Below, piece after piece: positions 14,940 to 22,867 of a stretch of 35,887 bases of DNA (within the stretch, counting starts at the first letter, position 1; every line of letters begins with the position of its first letter). The stretch is from Acidimicrobiaceae bacterium (GTDB lineage Bacteria; Actinomycetota; Acidimicrobiia; Acidimicrobiales; Ilumatobacteraceae). The position numbers and the translations under genes were made by a program. The stretch is taken from contig CANIHL010000012.1 of NCBI GenBank assembly GCA_947467375.1, positions 1 to 35,887 on the forward strand. Reading direction: 5' to 3'. The notes beneath the pieces were generated by a model that did no database searches, was not told the origin of the DNA, and saw nothing but the letters and a program-made list of their open reading frames with translations.

Positions 14940-16489
14940 TGGGTCGCAAAATTCTGTTCATCACCACCGACCAACAGCGTTACGACGCACTCGGTTGCAA
15001 CGGCGGAACTATTGCGCGCACTCCAGTGCTTGATGCACTCAGCCGCGCGGGAATCACCTTTGATCGTGCGCATCCACAAAATGTGGTGTGCATGCCCTCA
15101 CGCAGCACCATGCTTACTGGTCAACATGTCAGCACTCATGGCGTATGGATGAACGGTGTGCCGCTTCCAGAAGATGCGCCAAGTATTGCCGCCGACTTAC
15201 GTGGTGCCGGATATGCAACCGCGCTCATTGGCAAAGCACACTTCGAACCACTACTTGACCCATTTTTGCGTTTTACCGAAAACCGAATGGGCTCCCAAAA
15301 AATCACTACCGACAATCCAAATGACCCGCACCGTGGTTTCGACCACATGGAACTTGCGACACATGGCGCAGCCGGTCAGTTGCACTATTCGCAATGGGTT
15401 CGCGAAAATCATCCAGAAGCAGTTGGCGGCTATTACAACGTGCTCGATCGCGAATTGCAAGTGAATGCTGAAGGTGGTGGCGATACGAATGCGCCGCAAA
15501 TAAAAGTCAATCCAATTCCACGTGAGTGGTATCACACCGAATGGGTTGCCCAACGAACGATTGCATGGTTGCAATCACTTCCCGATGATCGTGATTGGTT
15601 CTGCTGGATGAGTTTTCCAGACCCACATCACCCGTGGGATCCACCTGCGTCAGAAATGCATCGCGTGAATTGGAAAGACCTCGACTTGCCAGAGGGTTAC
15701 ATTGCCGATGCGGCGAAGCGCGAAAAAATTATCGATTCCAAGTTGCGTCACTGGCGCGGATGGTACGACGGAACATTCGTGTCGAACTATGAGGCTCCAG
15801 CAAAATGGGTGCCTGCAACGCTGACTGCCGATCAAGTGCGCGAAGTCAATGCCTACACGCACGTAGAAAACGAACTCATTGACGAAGCCATCGGTTCGGT
15901 CATGAAAGCCATCGAAAATCGCGGCTGGGGCAACGATCTCGACGTGCTGTACACCACCGATCACGGCGAATTTCAAGGCGATTTTGGCTTCCTGTTCAAA
16001 GGTCCCTACCACGTGGATTCGCTCATGCGCTTGCCACTTATTTGGCGACCTGCACCAAGTTCACATATTGAACCAGCACGAGTAAGTGCACCAGTCGGTC
16101 TGGTTTCCCTTGCTGCAACGTTTGCACATATTGCCGGACTAGAACAGCCGAGCTACGTGGAAGCACCGCGATTGCCACATACTGACAACGACGCGACAAC
16201 GCTTGGGCACGAGCGCGTGCTTACTGAATGGGACAGCGTGCTGTTTGGAAAAATCGTGCACCTTCGCACGATTTGTCGTGACAACTGGGTGTGCACTGCT
16301 GCATTACCGGGCACGATGAACGAAGCTGGCGACGGCGAACTGTACGACCTCACGCACGATCCGTTGCAACATGTAAATCTCTGGAGTGATCCGAAGGCGA
16401 AAGCAATGCGTGAAAGTTTGCTTGCTGACATGTGGGACAACTTGCCAAAGCAAGTGTCTCCGTTGCGTCACATGGACGCACCTGTTTGA
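14939..16489 (+). CDS. Type I sulfatase (formylglycine-dependent)
   Basis: The protein has 516 residues of the alkaline-phosphatase superfamily, sulfatase group. It hydrolyses sulfate esters using a formylglycine made from Cys51 in the motif CMPSRSTMLTG (C-x-P-S-R). Metal ligands are visible in FITTDQQR (D11) and YTTDHGEFQGDFG, and the active-site Lys is in FLFKGPYH. The C-terminal part (GELYDLTHDPLQHVNLW) is typical of arylsulfatase or choline-sulfatase relatives. No signal peptide is seen, so it is probably cytosolic. The formylglycine-generating enzyme needed for Cys conversion is not in this window. The substrate is unknown; a sulfated small molecule or glycan is plausible. The gene is coupled to the SRPBCC gene and converges with aguA with a seven-base gap. 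Confidence 0.9.
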   Translation: MGRKILFITTDQQRYDALGCNGGTIARTPVLDALSRAGITFDRAHPQNVVCMPSRSTMLTGQHVSTHGVWMNGVPLPEDAPSIAADLRGAGYATALIGKAHFEPLLDPFLRFTENRMGSQKITTDNPNDPHRGFDHMELATHGAAGQLHYSQWVRENHPEAVGGYYNVLDRELQVNAEGGGDTNAPQIKVNPIPREWYHTEWVAQRTIAWLQSLPDDRDWFCWMSFPDPHHPWDPPASEMHRVNWKDLDLPEGYIADAAKREKIIDSKLRHWRGWYDGTFVSNYEAPAKWVPATLTADQVREVNAYTHVENELIDEAIGSVMKAIENRGWGNDLDVLYTTDHGEFQGDFGFLFKGPYHVDSLMRLPLIWRPAPSSHIEPARVSAPVGLVSLAATFAHIAGLEQPSYVEAPRLPHTDNDATTLGHERVLTEWDSVLFGKIVHLRTICRDNWVCTAALPGTMNEAGDGELYDLTHDPLQHVNLWSDPKAKAMRESLLADMWDNLPKQVSPLRHMDAPV

Positions 16490-16496
16490 CGCGTAA

Positions 16497-17471
16497 TTAG
16501 AGCGCTGGAATTTGCTGCGTGATGCAGTGAATGCCACCGCCACCAAAAGCAAGAATGGCTCCAACGTCTAAGCCAACCACTTGCCTGTCGGGAACAAATT
16601 CGGCAATGAGTGCCAGCATGTCGTCGTCTGCTGCGTGACCACATACAGGAACAATGACCGCGCCGTTTACTAAATAGAAGTTCAGGTACGGAACCTGCAC
16701 CGTTACCCCGTGCACATCGATGCGCGGAAGCACAGGTACTTCGCGAATGGTTACATCGAAGGTCTCGGCGACACGACGATTCTGTGCGAGACGTTCAAAG
16801 TCGCTTACCGATTTGTCATCACAACCTTGCATCACCAGCGTGCGTGGTGCAGTAAAACATGCGACATTGTCTACGTGGCCGTCGGTGTCTTCATCGAGCG
16901 ACAAACCATGTGGCAACCACATCACTTCAGTTGCGCCAAGTTCGTGCTTCATTGTGGCGGCAATTTGCTCGCGCGACATGTTCGGATTGCGGTTCGGATT
17001 CAATAAGCACTGCTCGGTTGTTGCCAGCAACCCTGTTCCATCAACCGTGATAGAGCCGCCTTCAAACACCATGTCGATATTGCGTACTTCGTGACCCATG
17101 AGTTCGGCAAATGAATGTGCAAGCGCTGCATCTTTGTCGAATGGTACGAACTTGTTTCCCCAACCGTTGAATACCCAGTTGCCAGCGATGCGCTTGTCGC
17201 CATCGAACACATAGATAGGGCCGGTATCACGGAACCACGAATCATCGAGTGGAAGTTCAACCACTTCAACGGCATCGCCACACAGCAAACGCGCACGCTC
17301 TGCGTCTTGCGCATTGGCAATCATGGTTACTGGCTCGAAGCCAGAAATGGTTTTTGCCAATGCCGCATGGGCTAATCGCGCATCACCAATACGGTCGCCA
17401 TAAAGGTCGTGTCGGGATGGCCAACAAATGACGGTTCGCTCATGAGCAGCGAATTCGCCAGGCATTTTCAC
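16497..17471 (-). CDS. aguA: Agmatine deiminase
   Basis: AguA hydrolyses agmatine to N-carbamoylputrescine and ammonia. The 324-residue protein belongs to the peptidyl-arginine-deiminase fold. It opens with the family signature MPGEFAAHERTVICWP and shows LPLDDSWFRDTGPIYV, NWVFNGWGNKF, VFEGGSITVDGTG, EDTDGHVDNVACF and the C-terminal GGGGIHCITQQ with nucleophile C316. All expected catalytic residues are present (Cys, the His in DGHVDN, and Asp/Glu). It starts inside the last codons of aguB (four-base overlap), so the two enzymes act in sequence and are co-translated. The pathway leads from arginine-derived agmatine to putrescine. Confidence 0.94.
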   Translation of the reverse strand: MKMPGEFAAHERTVICWPSRHDLYGDRIGDARLAHAALAKTISGFEPVTMIANAQDAERARLLCGDAVEVVELPLDDSWFRDTGPIYVFDGDKRIAGNWVFNGWGNKFVPFDKDAALAHSFAELMGHEVRNIDMVFEGGSITVDGTGLLATTEQCLLNPNRNPNMSREQIAATMKHELGATEVMWLPHGLSLDEDTDGHVDNVACFTAPRTLVMQGCDDKSVSDFERLAQNRRVAETFDVTIREVPVLPRIDVHGVTVQVPYLNFYLVNGAVIVPVCGHAADDDMLALIAEFVPDRQVVGLDVGAILAFGGGGIHCITQQIPAL

Positions 17472-18370
17472 GAAAAATCTTCTCCAAGGCTGTCTTCAAC
17501 TCCGCCATCCAACGTGAGCAAAGGAACATACAACTCTGGGCGACGATCGCGGAACAGTCCCCAGCTAGAGCGCATGGCTTGAATTTCATCTAGGTCGAAT
17601 GTTGCAGTGAGCACTGTTTCTTCTTCACGGTTTGCTTCGGCAACTTTTGCACCGGTTGCGTCAGCAATGAACGACGAACCGTAAAACGTGATTTCGTTGT
17701 TCACGCCAACCTCACGACCAGTTCGGTTCGCTGCAATGACCGGCATCAGGTTTGCGCCTGCATGACCCTGCATCACTCGCTGCCAATGCATCGATGAGTC
17801 CCACTTGGGGTTAGGAGGCTCGCTGCCAATGGCCGTTGGATACAACAACATCTCGGCGCCCAACAACGCCATTGCTCGTGCTCCTTCTGGAAACCATTGG
17901 TCCCAGCAAATACCGACACCAATGTTTCCGAAGCGCGTGTTCCACACACGGAATCCGGTGTCACCAGGACTGAAGTAATACTTCTCGGTGTAACCAGGTC
18001 CGTCGGGAATGTGGCTCTTGCGATAAATGCCGAGCATCGATCCATCTGCGTCCACCATGGCAACAGAGTTGAACAGCGCATTGTTTGCACGCTCATACAC
18101 ACTGATTGGTAATACGACGCCCAGTTCTTTTGCAACTGCCTGAAAATGCGCAATGGTCGGATGACCCTCAATTGGCAACGCACGAGAAAGTTCGCTGACG
18201 AGTTGATCTTTGCAAAAGTAATGACCCTCGAACAACTCAGGAATCAAAATAACTTGCGCTCCAGATTTAGCCGCAGTGCGTACTAAGCGTTCTGCAGTTG
18301 CAACGTTGCTGGCAACATCGGTTGCCATTGACATCTGAATTGCAGCGACGGTGACCGATCGTGTTGCCAT
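17468..18370 (-). CDS. aguB: N-carbamoylputrescine amidase
   Basis: AguB converts N-carbamoylputrescine to putrescine, CO2 and ammonia. This 300-residue nitrilase-superfamily enzyme has the Glu-Lys-Cys triad: E45 (LIPELFEG), K118 (GIYRKSHIPDGPGY) and C155 (GVGICWDQWFPEGAR). The PTAIGSEP and ANRTG segments are typical of plant and bacterial AguB. It precedes and overlaps aguA, giving a complete two-step agmatine-to-putrescine route. The start lies 20 bases after gpx, so it may be read through from the gpx promoter. Confidence 0.94.
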   Translation of the reverse strand: MATRSVTVAAIQMSMATDVASNVATAERLVRTAAKSGAQVILIPELFEGHYFCKDQLVSELSRALPIEGHPTIAHFQAVAKELGVVLPISVYERANNALFNSVAMVDADGSMLGIYRKSHIPDGPGYTEKYYFSPGDTGFRVWNTRFGNIGVGICWDQWFPEGARAMALLGAEMLLYPTAIGSEPPNPKWDSSMHWQRVMQGHAGANLMPVIAANRTGREVGVNNEITFYGSSFIADATGAKVAEANREEETVLTATFDLDEIQAMRSSWGLFRDRRPELYVPLLTLDGGVEDSLGEDFS

Positions 18371-18390
18371 GGAGTTACCTACTGTTTCGC

Positions 18391-18876
18391 TCAGCCAAGT
18401 GCCGAATTAATTGCTGCAAGAACTTCAGGTGCATCGGGTGCTACTTGTGGGTGGAAGCGTGCGACGACATTTCCTTCGCGATCCAGCACAAACTTCTCAA
18501 AGTTCCAGCGAATATCCCCTGTGTATCCTTCGCCATCTGCAACTTCGGCGAGTGCTGCAAAGAGTCCGTGGCGTGCTTCGCCATTCACTTCCACCTTTTC
18601 GGTCATCGGGAATGACACGCCGTAGGTGGTTGAACAAAACTCAACAATTTCCTCAGCAGAGCCTGGCTCTTGTCCAAGAAACTGATTGCACGGCACTCCA
18701 ATAACGGAAAAACCCTTTGCAGCAAGATCGGTTTGGAGCTGTTGCATTGCGGTGTATTGCGGTGTGAGGCCGCACTTCGAGGCCACATTTACCAACAACG
18801 TAACTTTGCCCTGTTGGGCCCCAAGCACATCGCCCGAGCCGGTGAGTGGATTGATCTTGTGTGAGTACATCGACAT
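18391..18876 (-). CDS. Glutathione peroxidase-family (thioredoxin-dependent type) peroxidase
   Basis: The 161-residue thiol peroxidase reduces hydroperoxides. Bacterial Cys-type members mostly use thioredoxin rather than glutathione. The peroxidatic Cys is C35 in NVASKCGLTPQY, followed by the catalytic Gln 65 in VPCNQFLGQEPG and the Trp 124 in WNFEKF. A second Cys in the region around 81 (EFCSTTYGV) could serve as the resolving residue. The start at 18876 is set by GGAGG six bases upstream; longer reading frames to 19056 run antisense through the methyltransferase gene and are rejected. Actinobacteria that use mycothiol lack glutathione, which makes the thioredoxin-type role likely. It heads the gpx-aguB-aguA string. 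Confidence 0.92.
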   Translation of the reverse strand: MSMYSHKINPLTGSGDVLGAQQGKVTLLVNVASKCGLTPQYTAMQQLQTDLAAKGFSVIGVPCNQFLGQEPGSAEEIVEFCSTTYGVSFPMTEKVEVNGEARHGLFAALAEVADGEGYTGDIRWNFEKFVLDREGNVVARFHPQVAPDAPEVLAAINSALG

Positions 18877-18880
18877 GGGG

Positions 18881-18887
18881 TTCCTCC
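18881..18887 (-). promoter_or_regulatory. Shine-Dalgarno site fixing the gpx start
   Basis: GGAGGAA on the minus strand lies before ATG 18876, with GGAGG spaced six bases from it. A TACGAT hexamer further upstream is a possible -10 for a transcript with a leader of roughly 40 bases, which contrasts with the leaderless pattern elsewhere. Confidence 0.65.
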
Positions 18888-18954
18888 AATGGGTGCGCGG
18901 GAATGCGCTCGCAATGATCGTAACGCCCAAGCCCATACCTGCTACACAAGATGC

Positions 18955-19542
18955 ATGCCACGGAAGCAATTTGACGCGTCGTATTACAAGCGGTTCTATT
19001 CGAGCACCCCGGTGCACAGCCGCAAGAAAGTGGCATTGCTCGCCAATTCCGTACACAACATGTGCGCGTGGTGGGATGTTCCTGTGCGCTCAGTACTCGA
19101 CGTTGGAGCTGGCCTTGGTTACTGGCGTGATTGGTACGCCGAGAATTATCCAAAAGTTAAACGGCTGTCAACCGACATCAGTGAACATGCGTGTGAAAAA
19201 TACGGTCACGAACAACACGACATTGGAACCTGGGCGCCGAGCACCAAGTTTGATCTCGTGGTGTGTCACGGAGTGCTGCAATACCTTGGCGACAAACAGG
19301 CAGAGTCAGCAATCCGCAATCTTGCGAAAGCTACTCGTCACGTGTTGTATCTCGAAGTACCTACCAAATCAGACTTGCGCCATGTAGTCGACAAAGTGGC
19401 AACCGATTTAGATATTCACTCGCGCACTGGCGACTGGTACCGCAATCGCTTGTCGAAATACTTTGTGCAAGCAGGCTCAGGGTTATGGGTTGCTAAATCT
19501 TCAGAAGCAGTGCTGTACGAACTAGAGCGAACGAAAAAGTAA
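18955..19542 (+). CDS. Class I SAM-dependent methyltransferase
   Basis: A protein of about 195 residues with a Rossmann-type methyltransferase fold. Motif I is SVLDVGAGLGYWRDWYA, with an acidic strand-2 end in LSTDISEHACEKYG, motif IV as FDLVVCHGVLQYLGD, and a late YLEVPTKSDL. The substrate is unknown. ATG 18955 is preferred because it opens MPRKQFDASYYKRFYSS, a natural N-terminus for this group; an upstream ATG at 18889 would add 22 residues next to the divergent gpx start. No Shine-Dalgarno site is present. A near-match hexamer (TACACA) is six bases before the ATG. It is alone between gpx and bioY. Confidence 0.82.
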   Translation: MPRKQFDASYYKRFYSSTPVHSRKKVALLANSVHNMCAWWDVPVRSVLDVGAGLGYWRDWYAENYPKVKRLSTDISEHACEKYGHEQHDIGTWAPSTKFDLVVCHGVLQYLGDKQAESAIRNLAKATRHVLYLEVPTKSDLRHVVDKVATDLDIHSRTGDWYRNRLSKYFVQAGSGLWVAKSSEAVLYELERTKK

Positions 19543-19544
19543 TG

Positions 19545-19570
19545 CGAAGAGCGAAATTATTTGCTCTTCG
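19545..19570. terminator. Hairpin between convergent methyltransferase and bioY genes
   Basis: CGAAGAGC (19545-19552) and GCTCTTCG (19563-19570) make a perfect eight-base-pair stem with a ten-base A/T-rich loop, directly after the methyltransferase stop and over the last bioY codons. On the minus strand a short T-run follows within about ten bases. A shared bidirectional terminator is plausible. Confidence 0.42.
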
Positions 19571-20177
19571 AAATTGCTGCCCACACCGAAGTGGTGCAAC
19601 CTGCAGCAACGAGTGCCTTCAATAAGTCGCCAACCAAGAACGGTGCAACTCCAAGGCTGACGGCATTTTGTTCACCATTTGCCAGTGGCAAGTTCAAATG
19701 AATGGACAACCACGTTGCGCCAAAGGCGTAGATGATGGTGGAGCCAAGCAACATCGCTGGAAGTGACGTTGCGAAATTGCGGTCGTGCTTCTTTTCTGCC
19801 AAGTAGCCAATTGCACCCGCAGCAACAACAAACCCCACGAGGTAACCCATGGTTGCGCCAGTTCCCTTTTCCCAACCGCCAGCACCGCCAGAATAAAACG
19901 GAAGACCAACCAGGCCTGCGAACCAGTACGTCAACTGGCTGAGTGCACCTCGGCGCATGCCAAGCACGGCACCCGAGAGCAACACAGCAAATGTTTGACC
20001 AGTAAGTGGAACTGGTGTGAAGCCCAATGGAATCTCAATCTGAGCTGCAAGCGCTGTAAGCAGTGCAAAGCCAACTACCAATACTGCGTCTTGAGCAATC
20101 GCCCGACTGCGGGATTCGCGTCGTGGGAAGAGGTCTGCGAGTACTTGAGTTGATGACGAAATCGTTGTGGTGGTCAT
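19557..20177 (-). CDS. bioY: BioY biotin transporter (ECF S component)
   Basis: BioY is the substrate-binding membrane subunit of biotin ECF transporters. This 206-residue protein has six hydrophobic segments and the family motifs LTALAAQIEIPLGFTPVPLTGQTFAVLL, GMRRGALSQLTYWFAGLVGLPF, and YLVGFVVAAGAIGYLAE. The start MTTTTISSS at 20177 is preferred. It has a TAAAGT hexamer eight bases upstream, whereas the longer frame to 20255 would run through the promoter region of the divergent phosphorylase. No EcfA/EcfT or biotin synthesis gene is nearby. It may act alone or share a remote energizing module. Confidence 0.92.
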   Translation of the reverse strand: MTTTTISSSTQVLADLFPRRESRSRAIAQDAVLVVGFALLTALAAQIEIPLGFTPVPLTGQTFAVLLSGAVLGMRRGALSQLTYWFAGLVGLPFYSGGAGGWEKGTGATMGYLVGFVVAAGAIGYLAEKKHDRNFATSLPAMLLGSTIIYAFGATWLSIHLNLPLANGEQNAVSLGVAPFLVGDLLKALVAAGCTTSVWAAISKSK

Positions 20178-20185
20178 GGCAAATG

Positions 20186-20191
20186 ACTTTA
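20186..20191 (-). promoter_or_regulatory. -10 hexamer for leaderless bioY
   Basis: TAAAGT on the minus strand lies eight bases before ATG 20177. It faces the TAGCAT promoter of the divergent phosphorylase gene across a 60-base gap. Confidence 0.42.
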
Positions 20192-20225
20192 CAGGCGACG
20201 ACAAGTAAAGGCGAAACCCTCTGCG

Positions 20226-20231
20226 TAGCAT
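20226..20231 (+). promoter_or_regulatory. -10 hexamer for leaderless purine nucleoside phosphorylase gene
   Basis: TAGCAT lies six bases before ATG 20238. There is no Shine-Dalgarno site. Confidence 0.42.
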
Positions 20232-20237
20232 TGGATT

Positions 20238-21104
20238 ATGGAAAACGCGGTGCATGAAGCCTTTGCGCTAGCGGAAAGCGCAGCCTCGGTCGTTCGCGCT
20301 GCATTTCCTGCTCAACATGAAGTGCTCGTGGTGCTTGGGTCTGGCTGGGCAGAATCGGTGCCCGCACTTGAAGCAATGTCAACCTCACCCGTACTCACAT
20401 TGGACGTTGCAGATATTCCTGGATTTAAAAAGCCAACAGCACTCGGGCACGGTGGTGCGCTGAAGTCCATTCGCATCGGTACCACGCCAGTACTACTGCT
20501 TACTGGTCGAACACATTTATACGAAGGTCGCGGTGTGCACGCTGTGGTGCATGGGGTTCGCACGGCGTTCGCACTTGGTTGCCACACGGTGTTGCTCACC
20601 AACGGCGCTGGTTGTTTGCGCACCGATTGGAATGTAGGAACACCAGTGGTCATTCGCGACCACATCAACCTCACTGCACACTCGCCGCTCACCGGTGACA
20701 ATGCACCTGCACCACTTGCTGGACGTTTTGTAGACCTCACCGATGCATACAACGAATCGTTGCGTGCACTCGTTCGCGCAGTTGAACCAGGCATCAATGA
20801 AGCCGTGTACTTAGGGCTACATGGCCCACACTTTGAAACACCTGCTGAAATTCGAATGGCCGCAACGTGGGGCGCCGAAATGGTGGGAATGTCCACCGTG
20901 CTCGAAACCATTGCTGCTCGCCACCTCGGTATGAATGTGTTGGCACTGTCGCTAGCAACAAACCTTGCATCAGGTCTCAGTGGCAACAAACTTTCCGGTG
21001 AAGAAGTGATTCAGGTCGGTAAAGATTCATCGAAGAAAGTCGGCGATCTGTTGGGTCGCGTTCTCATTGCCTTTGATCAACAGAAAGGCACACTTGCTCT
21101 ATGA
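20238..21104 (+). CDS. Purine nucleoside phosphorylase (trimeric, class I)
   Basis: The 288-residue protein splits purine nucleosides to base and ribose-1-phosphate. Visible motifs are the phosphate loop LGSGWAESV, the GHGGALKSIRIG block, LLTGRTHLYEGRGVHAVVHG, the base-site segment GPHFETPAEIRM with the Glu, GAEMVGMST, and ALSLATNLASG with the purine-binding Asn. The common NAAGG motif reads NGAGC here. The length and motifs fit the trimeric PNP/MTAP family. It ends in an ATGA overlap with an MTA/SAH-type deaminase, so inosine-type products of that deaminase could be its substrate. The family also contains methylthioadenosine and methylthioinosine phosphorylases, which cannot be separated by eye. 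Confidence 0.92.
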   Translation: MENAVHEAFALAESAASVVRAAFPAQHEVLVVLGSGWAESVPALEAMSTSPVLTLDVADIPGFKKPTALGHGGALKSIRIGTTPVLLLTGRTHLYEGRGVHAVVHGVRTAFALGCHTVLLTNGAGCLRTDWNVGTPVVIRDHINLTAHSPLTGDNAPAPLAGRFVDLTDAYNESLRALVRAVEPGINEAVYLGLHGPHFETPAEIRMAATWGAEMVGMSTVLETIAARHLGMNVLALSLATNLASGLSGNKLSGEEVIQVGKDSSKKVGDLLGRVLIAFDQQKGTLAL

Positions 21105-22441
21105 GTACAGACATGCTCGCCATCATTAATGCACGCGTAGTCACCGTGGACGCTCAGGGAACCATCTTTGATAACGCAACCATCGTGGTTGACGAAAATG
21201 GATTAATTCGCGAAATTGCCACTGGCTCAGTTGCACACACTGCGAGCACCGTCATTGATGCACGCGGCGGAATCGTGATGCCGGGTCTAGTGAACGCTCA
21301 CGCGCACTTGGGCATGACATTGTTCCGTGGCCTTGGCGATGACATGAACTTGGAAGATTTTCTCGCACGCTTAATGCCAGCAGAGATCAATATTTTGAAT
21401 CACGACGCTGTAGTCGCTGGCACCGAACTTGGCGCGCTTGAATCGCTGCTCGGTGGAATTACCACAACGCTCGACATGTACTACTTGCCAGATGCAGCGC
21501 AGGAAGTTGCGTCCCGCAGTGGTGCGCGCATATTTTCAGCTCCGAACTTGCTTGAATCAGACGGCCCAGAGCCACTTCCATTTGATGCACGTATGGAATG
21601 GTCCGATCAATGGCTCACCGAAGCGAACGCTGCAGGTAACGATTCGTTGAACTGGCTTGCCCCACACAGCACGTATTTACTTGGAGAAGAACACCTCCTG
21701 CGCATTGCGGCATTGGCCGAAAAACACGGCGCGCATATTCATGTGCACGCATCTGAAACCGTTGGCGAAATGAAGTTGGTAGCTAATCGCCACAACGGGC
21801 GAACACCAATACAAGTGCTTGCCGATACCGACTTGCTCACCGAAGCAGTACTTGCCCACGGCGTACACCTGACCGACGAAGACATCGAATTGATCGCCGA
21901 TCACAACGCATCGGTTACTCACTGCCCCGCAAGCAACCAAAAACTGGCTAGTGGAACGGCGAGAATTCTGGATCTACACAAGGCTGGAGTCAACGTTGCC
22001 CTGGGCACCGACGGCCCAGCTTCAGGCAACGACCTGGACTTGTGGCTAGCTATGCGTCTCGCTGGCTACGCACAAAAGAACACGTCGCACGATCCAACAG
22101 TTTTGCCGGCCCTCGATGTGTTGCGCATGGCCACCATCAACGGCGCAAAAGCACTACATGTCGACCACCTCATTGGGTCGTTAGAAGTTGGCAAGGCAGC
22201 CGACATCATCGTGCTCGATGTGGACTCGCCATCGCTTACACCGGTGTTCGACCCACACGTGGCAATCGTTGCTGCAGCAGGTCGAGGCGACGTGTCTTCA
22301 GTTGTGGTTAATGGCCAGGTTGTCGTGCATGAAAAACGTTCGCTCACGATTGACCACACTCTTGCCGTACAACGAGTGCGCGAACTGGGTAGCCAAGTGA
22401 TGGCCGCAGTTGAAGAAGTGGAACGCTCCCGCCGCAAGTAA
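21101..22441 (+). CDS. Amidohydrolase, MTA/SAH or related aminopurine deaminase (TRZ/ATZ family)
   Basis: The protein has 446 residues of the metal-dependent amidohydrolase superfamily. Metal ligands are H67 and H69 (GLVNAHAHLGMTLFRG), a His in IHVHASETVGEM, a further His in LAHGVHLTDEDI, and Asp in LGTDGPASGNDLDLW. The text THCPASNQKLASG is typical of 5-methylthioadenosine/S-adenosylhomocysteine deaminases (MtaD). Such an enzyme would turn MTA or SAH into the inosine form, which the overlapping purine nucleoside phosphorylase gene could then cleave. Guanine, chlorotriazine or other aminopurine deaminases are alternatives within the family. The gene is translationally coupled to the phosphorylase (ATGA) and is followed after nine bases by cdd. 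Confidence 0.85.
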   Translation: MSTDMLAIINARVVTVDAQGTIFDNATIVVDENGLIREIATGSVAHTASTVIDARGGIVMPGLVNAHAHLGMTLFRGLGDDMNLEDFLARLMPAEINILNHDAVVAGTELGALESLLGGITTTLDMYYLPDAAQEVASRSGARIFSAPNLLESDGPEPLPFDARMEWSDQWLTEANAAGNDSLNWLAPHSTYLLGEEHLLRIAALAEKHGAHIHVHASETVGEMKLVANRHNGRTPIQVLADTDLLTEAVLAHGVHLTDEDIELIADHNASVTHCPASNQKLASGTARILDLHKAGVNVALGTDGPASGNDLDLWLAMRLAGYAQKNTSHDPTVLPALDVLRMATINGAKALHVDHLIGSLEVGKAADIIVLDVDSPSLTPVFDPHVAIVAAAGRGDVSSVVVNGQVVVHEKRSLTIDHTLAVQRVRELGSQVMAAVEEVERSRRK

Positions 22442-22444
22442 CGT
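22439..22444 (+). promoter_or_regulatory. -10 hexamer before cdd (internal promoter candidate)
   Basis: TAACGT lies six bases before the cdd ATG and overlaps the stop codon of the upstream deaminase gene. It would allow separate leaderless expression of cdd and the dioxygenase. Confidence 0.35.
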
Positions 22445-22450
22445 GGCGTT

Positions 22451-22861
22451 ATGGCCACTCCTGCAATTGATTGGGTAGCACTCCGCAATGCTGCCAACGA
22501 AGCCGCAACACACGCATATGTTCCGTATTCGAAATTTCGTGTAGGAGCAGCAGCACTTGTCGACGACGGTCGAATCATTTCAGGATGCAACGTAGAAAAT
22601 GCGTCGTACGGTCTGACGTTGTGCGCCGAATGCGCCATGATCGGCCAACTGCACATGGGTGGTGGAGGTCGACTGATTGCCGTCACGTGCGTAGGTAACG
22701 GAACGCATGTCACTCCGTGTGGTCGATGCCGCCAGTTGTTGTGGGAACACGGTGGCGCAGAACTGTTGGTGGAAGTCGAAGGCATTCCAACTCCGATGAC
22801 TGTGCTCCTCCCCGCAGCATTTCCTGAACATTCCAATTTCGAAAACCCAGCAGAAAAGTAG
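22451..22861 (+). CDS. cdd: Cytidine deaminase
   Basis: Cdd converts cytidine and deoxycytidine to uridine forms in pyrimidine salvage. This 136-residue protein is the tetrameric, zinc type: YVPYSKFRVGAA with the substrate Phe/Arg, GCNVENASYGLTLCAECAM holding zinc ligand C58 and catalytic E60, and TPCGRCRQLL with C90 and C93 as the other two zinc ligands. It sits nine bases after the amidohydrolase and six before the dioxygenase gene, making a purine plus pyrimidine salvage run. Confidence 0.96.
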   Translation: MATPAIDWVALRNAANEAATHAYVPYSKFRVGAAALVDDGRIISGCNVENASYGLTLCAECAMIGQLHMGGGGRLIAVTCVGNGTHVTPCGRCRQLLWEHGGAELLVEVEGIPTPMTVLLPAAFPEHSNFENPAEK

Positions 22862-22867
22862 AACACC

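Noticed and set aside
18877-19056. N-terminal extension of the glutathione peroxidase to 221 residues
   Set aside because: The added 60 residues overlap the methyltransferase gene and its promoter side. GGAGG sits correctly before ATG 18876 and the family starts there.
18686-19387. 233-codon open frame on the plus strand
   Set aside because: It overlaps gpx in antisense and the methyltransferase in another frame, and no family features are visible.
20178-20255. Longer bioY start at 20255
   Set aside because: The extra 26 residues would cross the divergent phosphorylase start. ATG 20177 has a well-placed -10 hexamer.
20312-20989. 225-codon open frame on the minus strand
   Set aside because: It is antisense to the phosphorylase gene, which is complete and conserved. 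No domain is visible.
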